Assembly (NCBI RefSeq): GCF_000969605.1
Contig: NZ_JZUE01000002.1
Coordinates: 1 to 64,000, forward strand
DNA length: 64,000 nucleotides
Source: Aquincola tertiaricarbonis
GTDB lineage: Bacteria > Pseudomonadota > Gammaproteobacteria > Burkholderiales > Burkholderiaceae_C
Reading direction: 5' to 3'
Part shown: piece by piece, positions 19,494-32,841 of the stretch
Layout of the letters: the number at the start of each line of letters is the position of its first letter
Numbering within the stretch: the stretch's first letter is position 1
Program-made: the position numbers and the translations under genes
Notes under the pieces: model-generated
What the model was told of the DNA's origin: nothing
Database searches by the model: none
What the model saw: only the letters and a program-made list of their open reading frames with translations

Positions 19494-22043
19494 ATGGTGA
19501 AGAAGACGGCAAGCAGTACCGCCGTGGTGGGCTTCTGTTTGCTCGCTGCGGGTGTGGCTAGTGCGCAACCGACCCAACGGGTCGAGATCACTGGCTCGGC
19601 GATCAAACGACTTGATGCCGAGGGTCCCGCGCCGGTGGATGTTTTCACCCGCAAGGACATCGCCCGCACCGGCGCCACCACGGTCTCGGAACTGGTCAAG
19701 AGCATTTCCGCGCTGGAGATTGACGACCAGGGGGAGATGACCCAAGGTTCGCCTTCAGGCTCCGGTGCATCCAATCTGCAAATGCGCGGTTTGAGCGAGC
19801 GGAACATCCTCATCCTGTTGAACGGCAGGCGCCTGCCGGTAGCAGCCATCCAGGATGGCTCCGGCTCTGGCGCGGCAGTCGACGTCAACAACATTCCGCT
19901 CAGTGCCATCGAACGGGTGGAAATCCTGAAAGACGGTGGGTCCGCCATCTACGGCGCGGATGCCGTTGCGGGCGTCATCAACTTCATCACAAAGAAGAAC
20001 TACACCGGCATTGAAGCGCGCGCGGGTATCGGCCAAAGCACGCATGGCGATGCGACTGAAAAGACCGGTGGCTTGACCTTCGGTCTGGGCAACTATGACG
20101 AAGGCGGCTTCAATCTGCTTGCTGCCGTGGATGTGCTTAAACGTGACCCCCTGCCGCGCGCGGCGCGCCGCCTTACTCGCTCGGCCGACTTCCGGAATGT
20201 GGCTGGCCCCGATGCGCTGGACGGCCGTAGCACCTTTCACCCCGTTGGCAACATCGTTAGCGGCCCCGGCGCACCGGGACAGGTGCGCGATTGCCCGCCT
20301 GAGGACCTGAAAGGTGGTCTCTGCCGGTTCGATTACAGCCGGAGCATCCTCAACTCCATCAACGGCGCTGATCGTGTCAGCGCCTTGCTCATCGGCAACC
20401 TGAAGCTCGGAACTTCTACGCGCGCATTCACGGAGGTCATGCTGTCCCGGTCGGACGATACTTTCAAGTCGCAGCCGGCGCCATTTGCGTACACCGACTC
20501 GGAAGGTACCACCTACCGGCACCGCGCAATGCAATTCGGTCCCCGCACCACGGACAGGCACTCCACCCTCACCAACCTGGTGCTGGGATTCGAGGGAAGC
20601 CACTTCGGGATCGATTGGGACATCGCCGCAGGTCAGGGCACCAACAAGACCAGCAACAACGATCGCAATTTTGCCGCAGTCGACAAGACCTACGCGGCGC
20701 TGGACGACGGCACCTTCGACCCCACGGTAACGACCAATCCGCAATCGATCATCGACGCGCTCAGCCTGCGCCCAACGCGCACTGGCAAATCGGTCCTCAA
20801 GTTTTTCAATGCCAAAGGCAGCGGCCAACTGGCCGAACTGCCCGGCGGGCCGCTGGGTTACGCGGTGGGGGTCTCCTTCAACCAGGAGTCGCTGACTGAC
20901 ATCCCGGATGACGACCAGATTGGCAACAACGTGCTGGGCAGCATTGCCCAGGCACCTGTGAACGCCAAACGCAGCTCGCAGGCGATCTTTGGCGAGTTGT
21001 CGATTCCGATTTTCACAGGCCTTGAAGCCCAGCTGGCTGTTCGCCATGACCGTTTCACTGATGTGTCCGCCGTCGTGGACGGTGAAAGGCAGTCGTTCTC
21101 CGGCTACAGCAAGACCAGCCCCAAGGTGGCGCTGCGGTACCAGCCCAGCAAGCAGTTCATGGCGCGCGCTTCTTACGCGGGCAGCTTTCTGCCGCCCAGC
21201 TTGAAACAGCAGTTTGGTGGCGTGGACCAAGGTGCCAATTCCACCAGCGACGCGCTGATCTGCAACGCTTTCCCAACCTTGTCGGGCAACTGTGACAGCT
21301 TCCCGTACCAGCAGATCACTGGCTCCAACCCGGGTTTAAAGCCTGAAGTGGGCAAGACCTGGAACCTGGGTTTTGTCATCGAACCCATACCCCAGTTCAG
21401 CGCGGGCATCGACTTCTTCTGGATCAAGAAGCGGGACGAAATTTCGCAGCCTACGGTCGAGACGGCGGTGGTCAATGGTGCCGTTGCAATCAGCACTGCG
21501 GGCGAGGCGCAGGTCTTTACCAACAACTTGAATCTGGCATCCACCAAGGTGCGTGGTTATGACCTGCAGGTTCAGGCTCGTGCACTGAAGACGCCGTTGG
21601 GCCGTTTGTCGATCAAGAACACGCTGACGTATTACAACCAGCTGGAACAGCAGTTGTCCGGTGAACCGTCAGCAGAATACGTCGGCACGTTCCTGAAGCC
21701 CCGGTGGCGCAACACCTTGTCGGCCACGCTGGAAAACGACACATGGTCGGCCACCGCCACCGTGCGAACCACGGACAGCATGCGTGATACCGACCAGCCC
21801 TGGGGCAGTTTCGACTCCACCGAAACCCGCAAGATCAGTGGCCATGAGGAACTGGACTTGATGTTCCAGTACACCGGCGTCAAGTCGCTGACGCTGACGA
21901 CCGGCGTGCGTAACCTGCTGAACCAGATGCCGCCGTACAGCGACATGGGCGCGTCGAATCAGTACGGAAGCATTGGGTTTCCCTGGATGTACAGCCCCCG
22001 GGGACGGTATGTCTTCGTGTCAGCCAACTATGCGTTCCGCTGA
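19494..22043 (+). CDS. TonB-dependent outer-membrane receptor (first of two)
   Basis: An 849-residue outer-membrane receptor that imports a ligand using TonB energy. It has a signal peptide ending near ASAQ, a plug domain beginning RVEITGSAIKR with the LLNGRRLPV and IYGADAVAGVINF signatures, and a long beta-barrel that ends in aromatic ANYAFR. The ATG at 19494 is preceded by TAGGAG at a good distance; an earlier TTG-type opening lacks this. The coding region uses visibly more A/T-ending codons than its neighbours, and its upstream region (19302-19493) is AT-rich, which suggests different ancestry. The ligand is unknown; peptides or peptidoglycan fragments are possible given the upstream ABC transporter. 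Confidence 0.92.
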   Translation: MVKKTASSTAVVGFCLLAAGVASAQPTQRVEITGSAIKRLDAEGPAPVDVFTRKDIARTGATTVSELVKSISALEIDDQGEMTQGSPSGSGASNLQMRGLSERNILILLNGRRLPVAAIQDGSGSGAAVDVNNIPLSAIERVEILKDGGSAIYGADAVAGVINFITKKNYTGIEARAGIGQSTHGDATEKTGGLTFGLGNYDEGGFNLLAAVDVLKRDPLPRAARRLTRSADFRNVAGPDALDGRSTFHPVGNIVSGPGAPGQVRDCPPEDLKGGLCRFDYSRSILNSINGADRVSALLIGNLKLGTSTRAFTEVMLSRSDDTFKSQPAPFAYTDSEGTTYRHRAMQFGPRTTDRHSTLTNLVLGFEGSHFGIDWDIAAGQGTNKTSNNDRNFAAVDKTYAALDDGTFDPTVTTNPQSIIDALSLRPTRTGKSVLKFFNAKGSGQLAELPGGPLGYAVGVSFNQESLTDIPDDDQIGNNVLGSIAQAPVNAKRSSQAIFGELSIPIFTGLEAQLAVRHDRFTDVSAVVDGERQSFSGYSKTSPKVALRYQPSKQFMARASYAGSFLPPSLKQQFGGVDQGANSTSDALICNAFPTLSGNCDSFPYQQITGSNPGLKPEVGKTWNLGFVIEPIPQFSAGIDFFWIKKRDEISQPTVETAVVNGAVAISTAGEAQVFTNNLNLASTKVRGYDLQVQARALKTPLGRLSIKNTLTYYNQLEQQLSGEPSAEYVGTFLKPRWRNTLSATLENDTWSATATVRTTDSMRDTDQPWGSFDSTETRKISGHEELDLMFQYTGVKSLTLTTGVRNLLNQMPPYSDMGASNQYGSIGFPWMYSPRGRYVFVSANYAFR

Positions 22044-22098
22044 CTGACCAGCGTACGCCTTTGCACCGCACTGCGGTGCAGACGTCTCTTGGATGCAC

Positions 22099-22123
22099 AA
22101 CGGGCCCTCGCGGCCCGTTTTTT
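22099..22123 (+). terminator. Rho-independent terminator after the first TonB receptor
   Basis: An 8-bp perfect stem, AACGGGCC with GGCCCGTT, around the loop CTCGC is followed directly by six T residues. It lies 55 bp after the receptor stop codon, so the two receptors are separate transcription units. Confidence 0.9.
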
Positions 22124-22735
22124 CTTGCCCGTCAATCCGCACTACCGGCAAGCCCGGCACGGCCGTGGCGCGCGCGCACCATCAAGGTTTGTCCCAAGGC
22201 TGGCCCCGTAAATGCTTAAGGACAATCCAGACACGTAACGCAGCCAGTCGGGAACAAACAGAAACATTCGCCCAGCGTGCGCCTGTCTACGGGTGTGCTT
22301 TCACCCAGCAGCCTGCACCAACTGTGTGCACGCAATGTCGAGCCACCGTCTTGAACAATAGGTAGTCGCAGTCTTGTTCATTCCGCAGTACCGCTGTAGC
22401 CCCTCTTCGCGCCTGCCTGGCGCACCGGCACCCGCCGGTTACTTTCTCCCCACCGCCTTGTTGACCGGGACGCTTGCGCGTCGGCCCGGCGCAGGGCCGC
22501 GTGCGCACGTGTGAATTTCCGTTTTTTCCCTTAGAAAACCATGGAGGCCAGGCACCTGATCGGTAACCCCGCACCTTGATTCCTTGTTAACCGGGCATTG
22601 GCAACCCGCCTCTTGCCCGCAGGCGGCCACCAGGCTTCCTGCCATGTCATCGCATGCCACCGGCGCCACAAGCGCCCCGCAATGACATTTCTCCAGGTGG
22701 CTGGACACCTTGACTTGAACGTTAGGAGTATGAGT
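22124..22735. other. Long intergenic leader between the two TonB receptors, no gene found
   Basis: About 610 bases without a convincing coding frame. The short open frames lack ribosome-binding sites and recognisable protein patterns. The composition is mixed, with AT-richer patches at about 22195-22280 and 22510-22580. Related phrases CTTGTTGACCGGG (near 22461) and CTTGTTAACCGGG (near 22583) recur, hinting at a duplication. I recognise no riboswitch core such as a B12 box. It probably holds the promoter and a long 5' leader of the second receptor. Confidence 0.5.
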
Positions 22736-25516
<2,781 letters not shown>

Positions 25517-25549
25517 TGCACCGTCCGGGCCGCACGCCCGGACGCACAG

Positions 25550-25582
25550 GAGCCCGCGGCCTTCACAGGCCGCGGGCTCTTT

Positions 25583-25583
<1 letters not shown>
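25550..25583 (+). terminator. Rho-independent terminator after the second TonB receptor
   Basis: A perfect 12-bp GC-rich stem (GAGCCCGCGGCC paired with GGCCGCGGGCTC) with loop TTCACA is followed by four T residues. It touches the stop codon of the convergent SDR gene. The opposite strand has no T-run, so it should act mainly on the receptor transcript. Confidence 0.88.
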
Positions 25584-26341
<758 letters not shown>

Positions 26342-26424
26342 GCGTGATTACTCCTGAGATGACAGTCCTGGAATGGAAAACGCCGCCCGCAGGCGGCATT
26401 CGTCGGTGAGCGGCAGGCGGGCCT

Positions 26425-27198
<774 letters not shown>

Positions 27199-27990
27199 TC
27201 AAAGCGCGGCCTGCGCGGCCACCAGCGCACGCACGCGCGCCAGGTCTTCGGGCGTGTCCACACCCGCGGCAGGCGCGGCGGCGCTGCAGTGCACGGCGAT
27301 GCGTTCGCCATGCCACAGCACCCGCAGCTGCTCCAGCGCCTCGATGGTTTCCAGCGGCGATGCGGCCAGCGTGGGAAAGCTGCGGAGGAAGCCCGCGCGG
27401 TAGCCGTAGATGCCCACATGGCGCAGCGCCGGCGGTGCGGGCGGCAGCGGCAGGGCGGGTGCGCCGGGGTGGCTGCCATCGCGCCACCAGGGCAGCGGCG
27501 CGCGGCTGAAGTACAGCGCACGCGACTGCGCATCCAGCACCACCTTGACCACGTTCGGATTGGCCAGGTCGGCCACGCTGTCGATGGCATGGGCGGCGGT
27601 GCTCATCACGCAGTCGCTGCGCAGCTGCAGCTGCTCGACGCAGGCGGTGATCAGGCCCGGGTCGATCAAGGGTTCGTCGCCCTGCACGTTGACCACGATG
27701 TGGTCGCCGTCCAGCCCCAGCTGCTCGCAAGCCTCGGCCAGGCGGTCGCTGCCGCTGGCATGGTCGGCGCGCGTGAGCAGGGCGCGCACGCCGTGGGCTT
27801 CGCAGGCCTTCAGGATCTCGGCGTCGTCCGCGGCCACCACCACCTGGGCGGCGCCGGCCAGCGCGGCGCGCTGCGCCGCGCGCACCACCATCGGCAGGCC
27901 GCCGATGTCGGCCAGCGGCTTGCGCGGCAGGCGCGTGGAGGCCAGCCGGGCGGGTATCAGCACGGTGAAGGGGGCGGCGGCGGCGCTCAT
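27199..27990 (-). CDS. kdsB: 3-Deoxy-manno-octulosonate cytidylyltransferase
   Basis: Activates Kdo as CMP-Kdo for lipopolysaccharide core synthesis in the cytoplasm. The 263-residue protein shows the nucleotide-binding [14 protein letters not shown] motif (about 13-26), the NVQGDEPLI metal/substrate motif and HVGIYGYR near the middle, all typical of KdsB. The start at 27990 overlaps the stop of the Trm112-like gene by 4 bp. It is co-transcribed with lpxK, a Kdo/lipid A pathway neighbour, so the block serves outer-membrane biogenesis. Confidence 0.96.
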   Translation of the reverse strand: MSAAAAPFTVLIPARLASTRLPRKPLADIGGLPMVVRAAQRAALAGAAQVVVAADDAEILKACEAHGVRALLTRADHASGSDRLAEACEQLGLDGDHIVVNVQGDEPLIDPGLITACVEQLQLRSDCVMSTAAHAIDSVADLANPNVVKVVLDAQSRALYFSRAPLPWWRDGSHPGAPALPLPPAPPALRHVGIYGYRAGFLRSFPTLAASPLETIEALEQLRVLWHGERIAVHCSAAAPAAGVDTPEDLARVRALVAAQAAL

Positions 27991-28169
27991 TCCAGGTTGC
28001 GCGCTTCGCCTTCCAGCATCACCGGCAGGCCATCGCGGATCGGGAAGGCCAGGCGGTCGGCGCGGCAGGCCAGCTCGGCGGGTTGGCTGGCGTCGTCGCG
28101 CAGCATTTCGAGCGGGCCCTTGCAAACGGGGCACACCAGCAGGTCGATCAGGCGATGGTCGAGCGTCAT
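27987..28169 (-). CDS. Trm112-like zinc-ribbon protein
   Basis: A 60-residue protein with the N-terminal [11 protein letters not shown] motif (Cys13, Cys16) and the [12 protein letters not shown]-terminal half of the Trm112/YcaR family. Eukaryotic Trm112 activates methyltransferases; the bacterial role is unsettled. It overlaps lpxK (4 bp) and kdsB (4 bp), the standard place of this small gene in Gram-negative bacteria. Only one CPxC pair is evident, plus Cys35. Confidence 0.93.
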   Translation of the reverse strand: MTLDHRLIDLLVCPVCKGPLEMLRDDASQPAELACRADRLAFPIRDGLPVMLEGEARNLE

Positions 28170-29230
28170 GGGGCAGGTGGGGCGGGGCAGCCCGAAGGGG
28201 GCGGAGGCAGCAGCGGCTGCAGGGCCGCGGCCAGGCCGGGCGGAAGCGGGAAGTCTAGCGTGGCCACCCACACCCGCTGGCCCGGCGGCAGGCGATCGGG
28301 CCGCAGCTTCACCGCGTCCTTTTCGGTGATCACCACCTCGGCGTCCCGCGGCCAGGGCAGGGTGGCGAAGTCATGGTGGTCGGGCAGCGGCAGGCGCTCG
28401 ATGGCCAAGCCCGCGGCTTCCAGCATGCCGAAGAAGCGCTCGGGCGAAGCGATGCCCGCCGCCGCATGCAGCGGCCGGCCTTGCAACGCGTGCAGCGGCT
28501 GCGCGGCGCCGTCGGTGGCGGCCCACCAGTCGGCCAGCGGCGTGACGCCGGCCAGCGATCGGCGCGCCAGGAAGCCCGGCAGCGGCGTGCTGGCGGCCGG
28601 CGCGTTGTACAGCACCAGGGTGCGCGGCGGGAGGGCCGGCGGCAGCGGCTCGCGCAGCGGGCCGGCGGGCAGCAGCAGGCCGTTGCCGGCGCCGCGCTCG
28701 TCGAACACCACCAGCTGCACGTCGCGCCGCAGCCGGTGGTGCTGCAGGCCGTCGTCGGACACCACGATGTCCACCGCCGGATGCGCCGCGCGCAGCGCCG
28801 CCAGCGTGGCCACGCGGTCGGCACCCACCCACACCGGCACGCCGGTGCGCAGCTGGATCAGCAGCGGCTCGTCGCCACCGTGGGCGGCACCCAGGCCGGG
28901 CTGCACCTGGGCCACCGCGTCGGTGCCACGGCCATAGCCGCGGGAGATCACGCCGGGCGTCCAGCCCGTGTCACGCAGCCAGCGCACGAGCGCGATGACG
29001 CTGGGCGTCTTGCCGGCACCGCCGACGATCAGGTTGCCCACCACCACCACCGGCACTTCGCCGGGACCGCGGTCGGCCGGCGCGGCATTGCGGCGGCGGT
29101 GCAGCGCCGCCAGGCCCCGGTAGAGCCAGCTCAGCGGCTGCAGCAGCCGCGCGCCGAGGGTAGGGCGAGGCCGCCACCACTGGCGTTGCAGCCAGGCGGC
29201 CAGCGCGCCGCCATGTGCAGGCAGGCTCAC
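28166..29230 (-). CDS. lpxK: Tetraacyldisaccharide 4'-kinase
   Basis: Phosphorylates the 4' position of the lipid A precursor at the inner membrane. The 354-residue protein has a hydrophobic, basic N-terminus, the P-loop variant [11 protein letters not shown] (65-75), the SRGYGR motif and DDGLQHHRL in the central part, all diagnostic of LpxK. The GTG at 29230 is inferred from the normal family start (about 60 residues before the P-loop); upstream the frame runs antiparallel to nothing recognisable. It overlaps the Trm112 gene by 4 bp and follows the ExbD gene after 38 bp. Confidence 0.93.
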   Translation of the reverse strand: MSLPAHGGALAAWLQRQWWRPRPTLGARLLQPLSWLYRGLAALHRRRNAAPADRGPGEVPVVVVGNLIVGGAGKTPSVIALVRWLRDTGWTPGVISRGYGRGTDAVAQVQPGLGAAHGGDEPLLIQLRTGVPVWVGADRVATLAALRAAHPAVDIVVSDDGLQHHRLRRDVQLVVFDERGAGNGLLLPAGPLREPLPPALPPRTLVLYNAPAASTPLPGFLARRSLAGVTPLADWWAATDGAAQPLHALQGRPLHAAAGIASPERFFGMLEAAGLAIERLPLPDHHDFATLPWPRDAEVVITEKDAVKLRPDRLPPGQRVWVATLDFPLPPGLAAALQPLLPPPPSGCPAPPAP

Positions 29231-29268
29231 GCGCGGGCTCCAGCAGGCCGGTGCACGGGCTTGCGCCT

Positions 29269-29736
29269 TCAGCGCCCGGCCGGTGCCGCGGTGGGGACGC
29301 CGGTGTCCGCGCCGGGGGCAGCCTGGGTGGCGAAGGTGACGCGCGGCAGGCCGGCGCGGCGGGCCGCGTCCAGCACGTTCACCACCGACTGGTGCGCCGC
29401 GCTGGCATCGGCCGAGACGATGACCACCGGCCCCGGGCCGGCCGCGCCCAGCGCCGACGCCGCGCGGCTCATCGCGCCGGCCAGGCCTTCCACGCTGCGG
29501 CCGGGCAGCGGCTCGCCGTTGATGGCATAGCGGCCATCGGCGGCCACCGAGACCAGCACCTCGTCCGGGCGCTCGCGCATCGGCTCGGCCTGGGCCACCG
29601 GCAGGCTCACCTGCAGCTCGGTGAAGCGGGTGTAGGTGGTGGACAGCATGAGAAAGATCAGCACCACCAGCAGCACGTCGATGAACGGGATGAGGTTGAT
29701 GTCCGGCTCCTCGCGCCGCGGCCGGCGGAAGTTCAT
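29269..29736 (-). CDS. ExbD/TolR-family biopolymer transport protein
   Basis: Part of the proton-driven motor that energises TonB or Tol. The 155-residue protein has a short basic cytoplasmic N-terminus, one membrane helix starting INLIPFIDVLLV (about 14-32) with the conserved Asp20 that carries protons, and a periplasmic domain. It overlaps the ExbB gene by 4 bp (29733-29736). No tonB gene is in the window. Proximity to lpxK is the usual Burkholderiales order; the partner could serve the two TonB receptors nearby, but that is inference. Confidence 0.92.
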   Translation of the reverse strand: MNFRRPRREEPDINLIPFIDVLLVVLIFLMLSTTYTRFTELQVSLPVAQAEPMRERPDEVLVSVAADGRYAINGEPLPGRSVEGLAGAMSRAASALGAAGPGPVVIVSADASAAHQSVVNVLDAARRAGLPRVTFATQAAPGADTGVPTAAPAGR

Positions 29737-30383
29737 GCCGGCGTGCGCACCGCAAAGCGCATCAGGTGCGGCACCAGGCGCTCGGCGGCCTGCTCCAGGT
29801 CCAGCGCATATTCGTCCACCCGGCCGCGGAAGTAGCGGTAGAACATCAGCGACGGGATGGCCACGATCAGGCCGAACGCGGTGTTGTAGAGCGCGATGGA
29901 GATGCCGTGCGCCATCTGCACCGGGTTGGCGCCGGCGCCCGCGGCCAGCGCGGTGCCCGGGGCCTGGGCGCCGAAGATCTCGATCATGCCCACCACCGTG
30001 CCCAGCAGCCCCAGCAGCGGCGCCGCGGTGGCGATGGTGCCCAGGGTGTTCAGGTAGCGCTCCAGCCGGTGCAGCGCGATGCGGCCGGCGCCTTCCAGCG
30101 ACTGGCGCAGCGCTTCCTCCGTGATGCGCGGCTCCGCGATCACGCTGCGCAGCCCGGCGGCCAGCACCTGGCCCAGCGCGCTGTTGCCGCCAAGCCGGTT
30201 GACCACGTCCGGGCCCGGCAGATTGGAGCGGGTGAGGGTGAGCACCTCGTCCAGCAGCCGCGGCGGCGCCACCCGTGCCGGCCGCAGGCTGGAGAACCGT
30301 TCGATGACCAGGGCCAGCGCCACCACGGAGCAGACCAGCAACGGCCAGATCGGCCAACCCGCGGCTTGTATGATCGAAATCAC
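29733..30383 (-). CDS. MotA/TolQ/ExbB-family proton channel protein
   Basis: Stator partner of the adjacent ExbD. The 216 residues contain an N-terminal helix (about 8-26), a cytoplasmic loop, and two C-terminal helices including the conserved TIATAAPLLGLLGTVVGM segment and the GLIVAIPSLMFY helix. The GTG start at 30383 fits the family start and follows a GGAAG ribosome-binding site. It begins the leftward ExbB-ExbD-lpxK-trm112-kdsB unit, with a 384-bp promoter region upstream that is shared with xseA. Confidence 0.92.
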   Translation of the reverse strand: MISIIQAAGWPIWPLLVCSVVALALVIERFSSLRPARVAPPRLLDEVLTLTRSNLPGPDVVNRLGGNSALGQVLAAGLRSVIAEPRITEEALRQSLEGAGRIALHRLERYLNTLGTIATAAPLLGLLGTVVGMIEIFGAQAPGTALAAGAGANPVQMAHGISIALYNTAFGLIVAIPSLMFYRYFRGRVDEYALDLEQAAERLVPHLMRFAVRTPA

Positions 30384-30767
30384 GCTTCTTCCAGGGAATG
30401 CGCCGGCTGCCACAGGGGCGCCGGCCGTGAAGAGAGGCGCGATTATGGGCCCTGCCTCCCCACGTTCCGGGCCTTGCGCACAGCGCTTCGGTTCGCTGCG
30501 CGGCGGCCCATCCGCCGCGCACCCGCTTGACAAACCATCAATCCACGGCTGCTGTGGATAACTTTGTGGGCAAGTGCCTGATGGCGTCCGCAAAGGCTTG
30601 AAATCATTGGGCCGCGCACAGATTGCTGCAAATTTAGGCACATAAATAGTGTTCAAAATCAAGCACTTACTTGAGTATGACGGCCTGGTGACAGGCGTTT
30701 GGGGCCGCCAGCCCAGCAACGGCGCGCTTGTGGAGTTCTCGCACCGCGCCAGCCGGGCGCTGGCGGC
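30384..30767. other. Divergent promoter region between ExbB and xseA
   Basis: No gene is seen in these 384 bases. The right half (about 30600-30690) is AT-rich compared with everything around it, as expected for promoters. TTGACA occurs at 30527-30532. A DnaA-box-like cluster lies at 30541-30573 and is listed separately. No T-run terminator is present, consistent with two genes transcribed away from each other. Confidence 0.6.
30541..30573. promoter_or_regulatory. DnaA-box-like cluster
   Basis: TGTGGATAA at 30553-30561 is the exact complement of the consensus DnaA box TTATCCACA. A degenerate copy TGTGGGCAA (two mismatches) follows at 30565-30573, 12 bp on. The first box also forms an inverted repeat with ATCCAC at 30541. 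It may regulate the adjacent genes or titrate DnaA; binding is inferred from the motif alone. Confidence 0.45.
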
Positions 30768-32153
30768 ATGAACCGGCCCTTCGGCGCACTGCCGGCGCGC
30801 ACGGTGTGGGGCGTGTCCGCGCTGCTGCTGGCCGCGGGCGATGCGCTGGCAGCGCGCTTCGGCTCGGTTTCGGTTCGCGGCGAACTCTCCGGCTACACCC
30901 GCGCGGCCAGCGGCCACTGCTACTTCACGCTGAAGGATGCCGACGGTGCCACCGGCACCCTGCGCTGCGCGATGTTCCGCCGCGCGGCGGTGCTGCTGGA
31001 CTTCCAGCCGCGCGACGGCCAGCAGGTGGAGCTGCGCGGCCGCATGGCGGTGTACGAGGCGCGCGGCGAGCTGCAGCTGGTGGTGGAGTCGATGCAGCAG
31101 GTGGGCGCCGGCAGCCTGTACGAGCAGTTCCTGAGGCTGAAGGCCCGCCTGGAGGCGCAGGGCCTGTTCAGCACCGAACGCAAGCGGCCGCTGCCGCCGT
31201 TCCCGCAGCGGGTGGGCGTCATCACCTCGATGGGGGCAGCCGCGCTGCACGACGTGCTCACCGCGCTGCAGCGGCGCGCGCCGCAGGTGGAGGTGATCGT
31301 CTATCCGAGCCTGGTGCAAGGGCCGGAGGCGCCGGCCTCGCTGGTGGCGGCGCTCACCCGCGCGGCGCAGCGCAACGAGGTGGACACGCTCATCCTGTGC
31401 CGCGGTGGCGGCTCGCTGGAAGACCTCTGGGCCTTCAACGACGAGCGCGTGGTGCGGGCGGTGGCCGATTCGCCGATTCCGCTGGTGTGCGGCGTCGGCC
31501 ATGAGACCGACGTCTCGCTGTGCGATTTCGCGGCCGACCTGCGCGCGCCCACGCCCACCGCCGCTGCCGAGCTGGTGTCGCCGGCGCGGATGGATTCCCT
31601 GGCCCGGCTGGCCGCCATCGCCCACCGGCTGCAGGCCCTGGTGCACCGCCGCCTGGAGGGCCAGGCGCAGCACCTGGACCGCCGGGCCATGCAGCTGGCG
31701 CGGCCGGCGCAGGCGCTGGCCCGGCAGGCCCAGCGGCTGCAGGGCCTGGAGCACCGGCGCCAGCAGGCGCTGCGCCAGGTGCTGCAGCAGCAGGCGCTGG
31801 CGCAGCAGCAGGCCGGCGCGCGGCTGCACCGGGCGCTGGCCCAGCACTTCGGCCGGGCCGAAGCCCGGCTGCAGAACCTGGCCGAGCGCCTGCCGCGGGC
31901 GCCGCAACCGGCGCTGGCGCGGGCCGAGGCCCGGCTAGGCGCGCTGGCCGGCCGGCTGCAGGCGCTGGACCCGGCGCGGGTGCTGCAGCGCGGCTATGCC
32001 TGGGTGACCGGCGAGGACGGCCATGCCGTCACTTCCGCCGCTGCGCTGCAGCCGGGCTCGCGCATCGCCGCGGTGTTTGCCGACGGCCGCGCCGACGCGC
32101 TGGTGCAGACGGTGCACGCCGAGCGACGACCAACTCCCGACACGCCTGTGTGA
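30768..32153 (+). CDS. xseA: Exodeoxyribonuclease VII large subunit
   Basis: Catalytic subunit of the single-strand exonuclease used in repair. The 461-residue protein has an N-terminal OB fold (FGSVSVRGELSGY and CYFTLKD, about 28-60), a central nuclease core with GVITSMGAAALHD, CRGGGSLEDLW and GVGHETDVSL, and a long Gln/Arg/Ala-rich helical coiled segment (about 270-390) that binds the small subunit XseB. The ATG at 30768 gives the family-standard start. xseB is not adjacent. sodB follows after 104 bp. Confidence 0.96.
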   Translation: MNRPFGALPARTVWGVSALLLAAGDALAARFGSVSVRGELSGYTRAASGHCYFTLKDADGATGTLRCAMFRRAAVLLDFQPRDGQQVELRGRMAVYEARGELQLVVESMQQVGAGSLYEQFLRLKARLEAQGLFSTERKRPLPPFPQRVGVITSMGAAALHDVLTALQRRAPQVEVIVYPSLVQGPEAPASLVAALTRAAQRNEVDTLILCRGGGSLEDLWAFNDERVVRAVADSPIPLVCGVGHETDVSLCDFAADLRAPTPTAAAELVSPARMDSLARLAAIAHRLQALVHRRLEGQAQHLDRRAMQLARPAQALARQAQRLQGLEHRRQQALRQVLQQQALAQQQAGARLHRALAQHFGRAEARLQNLAERLPRAPQPALARAEARLGALAGRLQALDPARVLQRGYAWVTGEDGHAVTSAAALQPGSRIAAVFADGRADALVQTVHAERRPTPDTPV

Positions 32154-32257
32154 CATGCTGCCTTGACGGCGCGCCGCCTTTGGCGTGCTGCCTACAATGC
32201 GGCCGCCAAACCGCTCCCACCCGTCGGTAAGACCGGCTCAACAACGAGGAAATCTTC

Positions 32258-32839
32258 ATGGAACGAGTGCTGCCCCCCCTGCCTTACGCGATCGACGCGC
32301 TGGCACCGCACTACAGCCAAGAGACGCTCGAGTTCCACCACGGCAAGCATCACAACGCCTACGTGGTGAACCTGAACAACCTGCAAAAGGGCACCGAGTT
32401 CGAAGCGATGGAACTCGAGGACGTCATCAAGAAGTCGTCCGGCGGCATCTACAACAACGCCGCCCAGATCTGGAACCACACCTTCTTCTGGAGCTGCATG
32501 AAGCCGCAAGGCGGTGGCGAGCCCACCGGCGCGCTGGCCGATGCGATCAATGCCAAGTGGGGCAGCTACGCCGCCTTCAAGGAAGCCTTCGTCAAGAGCG
32601 CCGTGGGCAACTTCGGCTCCGGCTGGACCTGGCTGGTGAAGAAGGGCGACGGCTCGGTGGACATCGTCAACATGGGCGCCGCCGGCACCCCGCTGACCAC
32701 CGGCGACACCCCGCTGCTGACGGTCGACGTGTGGGAACACGCCTATTACATCGACTACCGCAATGCCCGCCCGAAGTTCGTCGAGACCTTCTTCGACAAG
32801 CTGGTGAACTGGGACTTCGCGGCGAAGAACTTCGCCTGA
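32258..32839 (+). CDS. sodB: Superoxide dismutase, iron type
   Basis: Dismutates superoxide to oxygen and peroxide in the cytoplasm. The 193-residue protein has the four metal ligands His27, His74, Asp157 and His161 (in [11 protein letters not shown]) and Gln70 in the position typical of Fe-type enzymes, as opposed to the distant Gln of Mn-types. There is no signal peptide. A GAGGAA ribosome-binding site precedes the ATG. It follows xseA in the same direction, an order seen across Burkholderiales, and converges on the DUF72 gene with a 2-bp gap. Confidence 0.97.
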   Translation: MERVLPPLPYAIDALAPHYSQETLEFHHGKHHNAYVVNLNNLQKGTEFEAMELEDVIKKSSGGIYNNAAQIWNHTFFWSCMKPQGGGEPTGALADAINAKWGSYAAFKEAFVKSAVGNFGSGWTWLVKKGDGSVDIVNMGAAGTPLTTGDTPLLTVDVWEHAYYIDYRNARPKFVETFFDKLVNWDFAAKNFA

Positions 32840-32841
32840 CG

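Noticed and set aside
30527..30532. TTGACA as the -35 of the xseA promoter
   Set aside because: No -10-like hexamer at 16-18 bp spacing follows; kept only as a remark in the intergenic entry.
32163..32198. TTGACG and TACAAT upstream of sodB as a sigma-70 promoter
   Set aside because: The hexamers are 24 bp apart, too far for a normal promoter; no better pair is evident, so no promoter is called.
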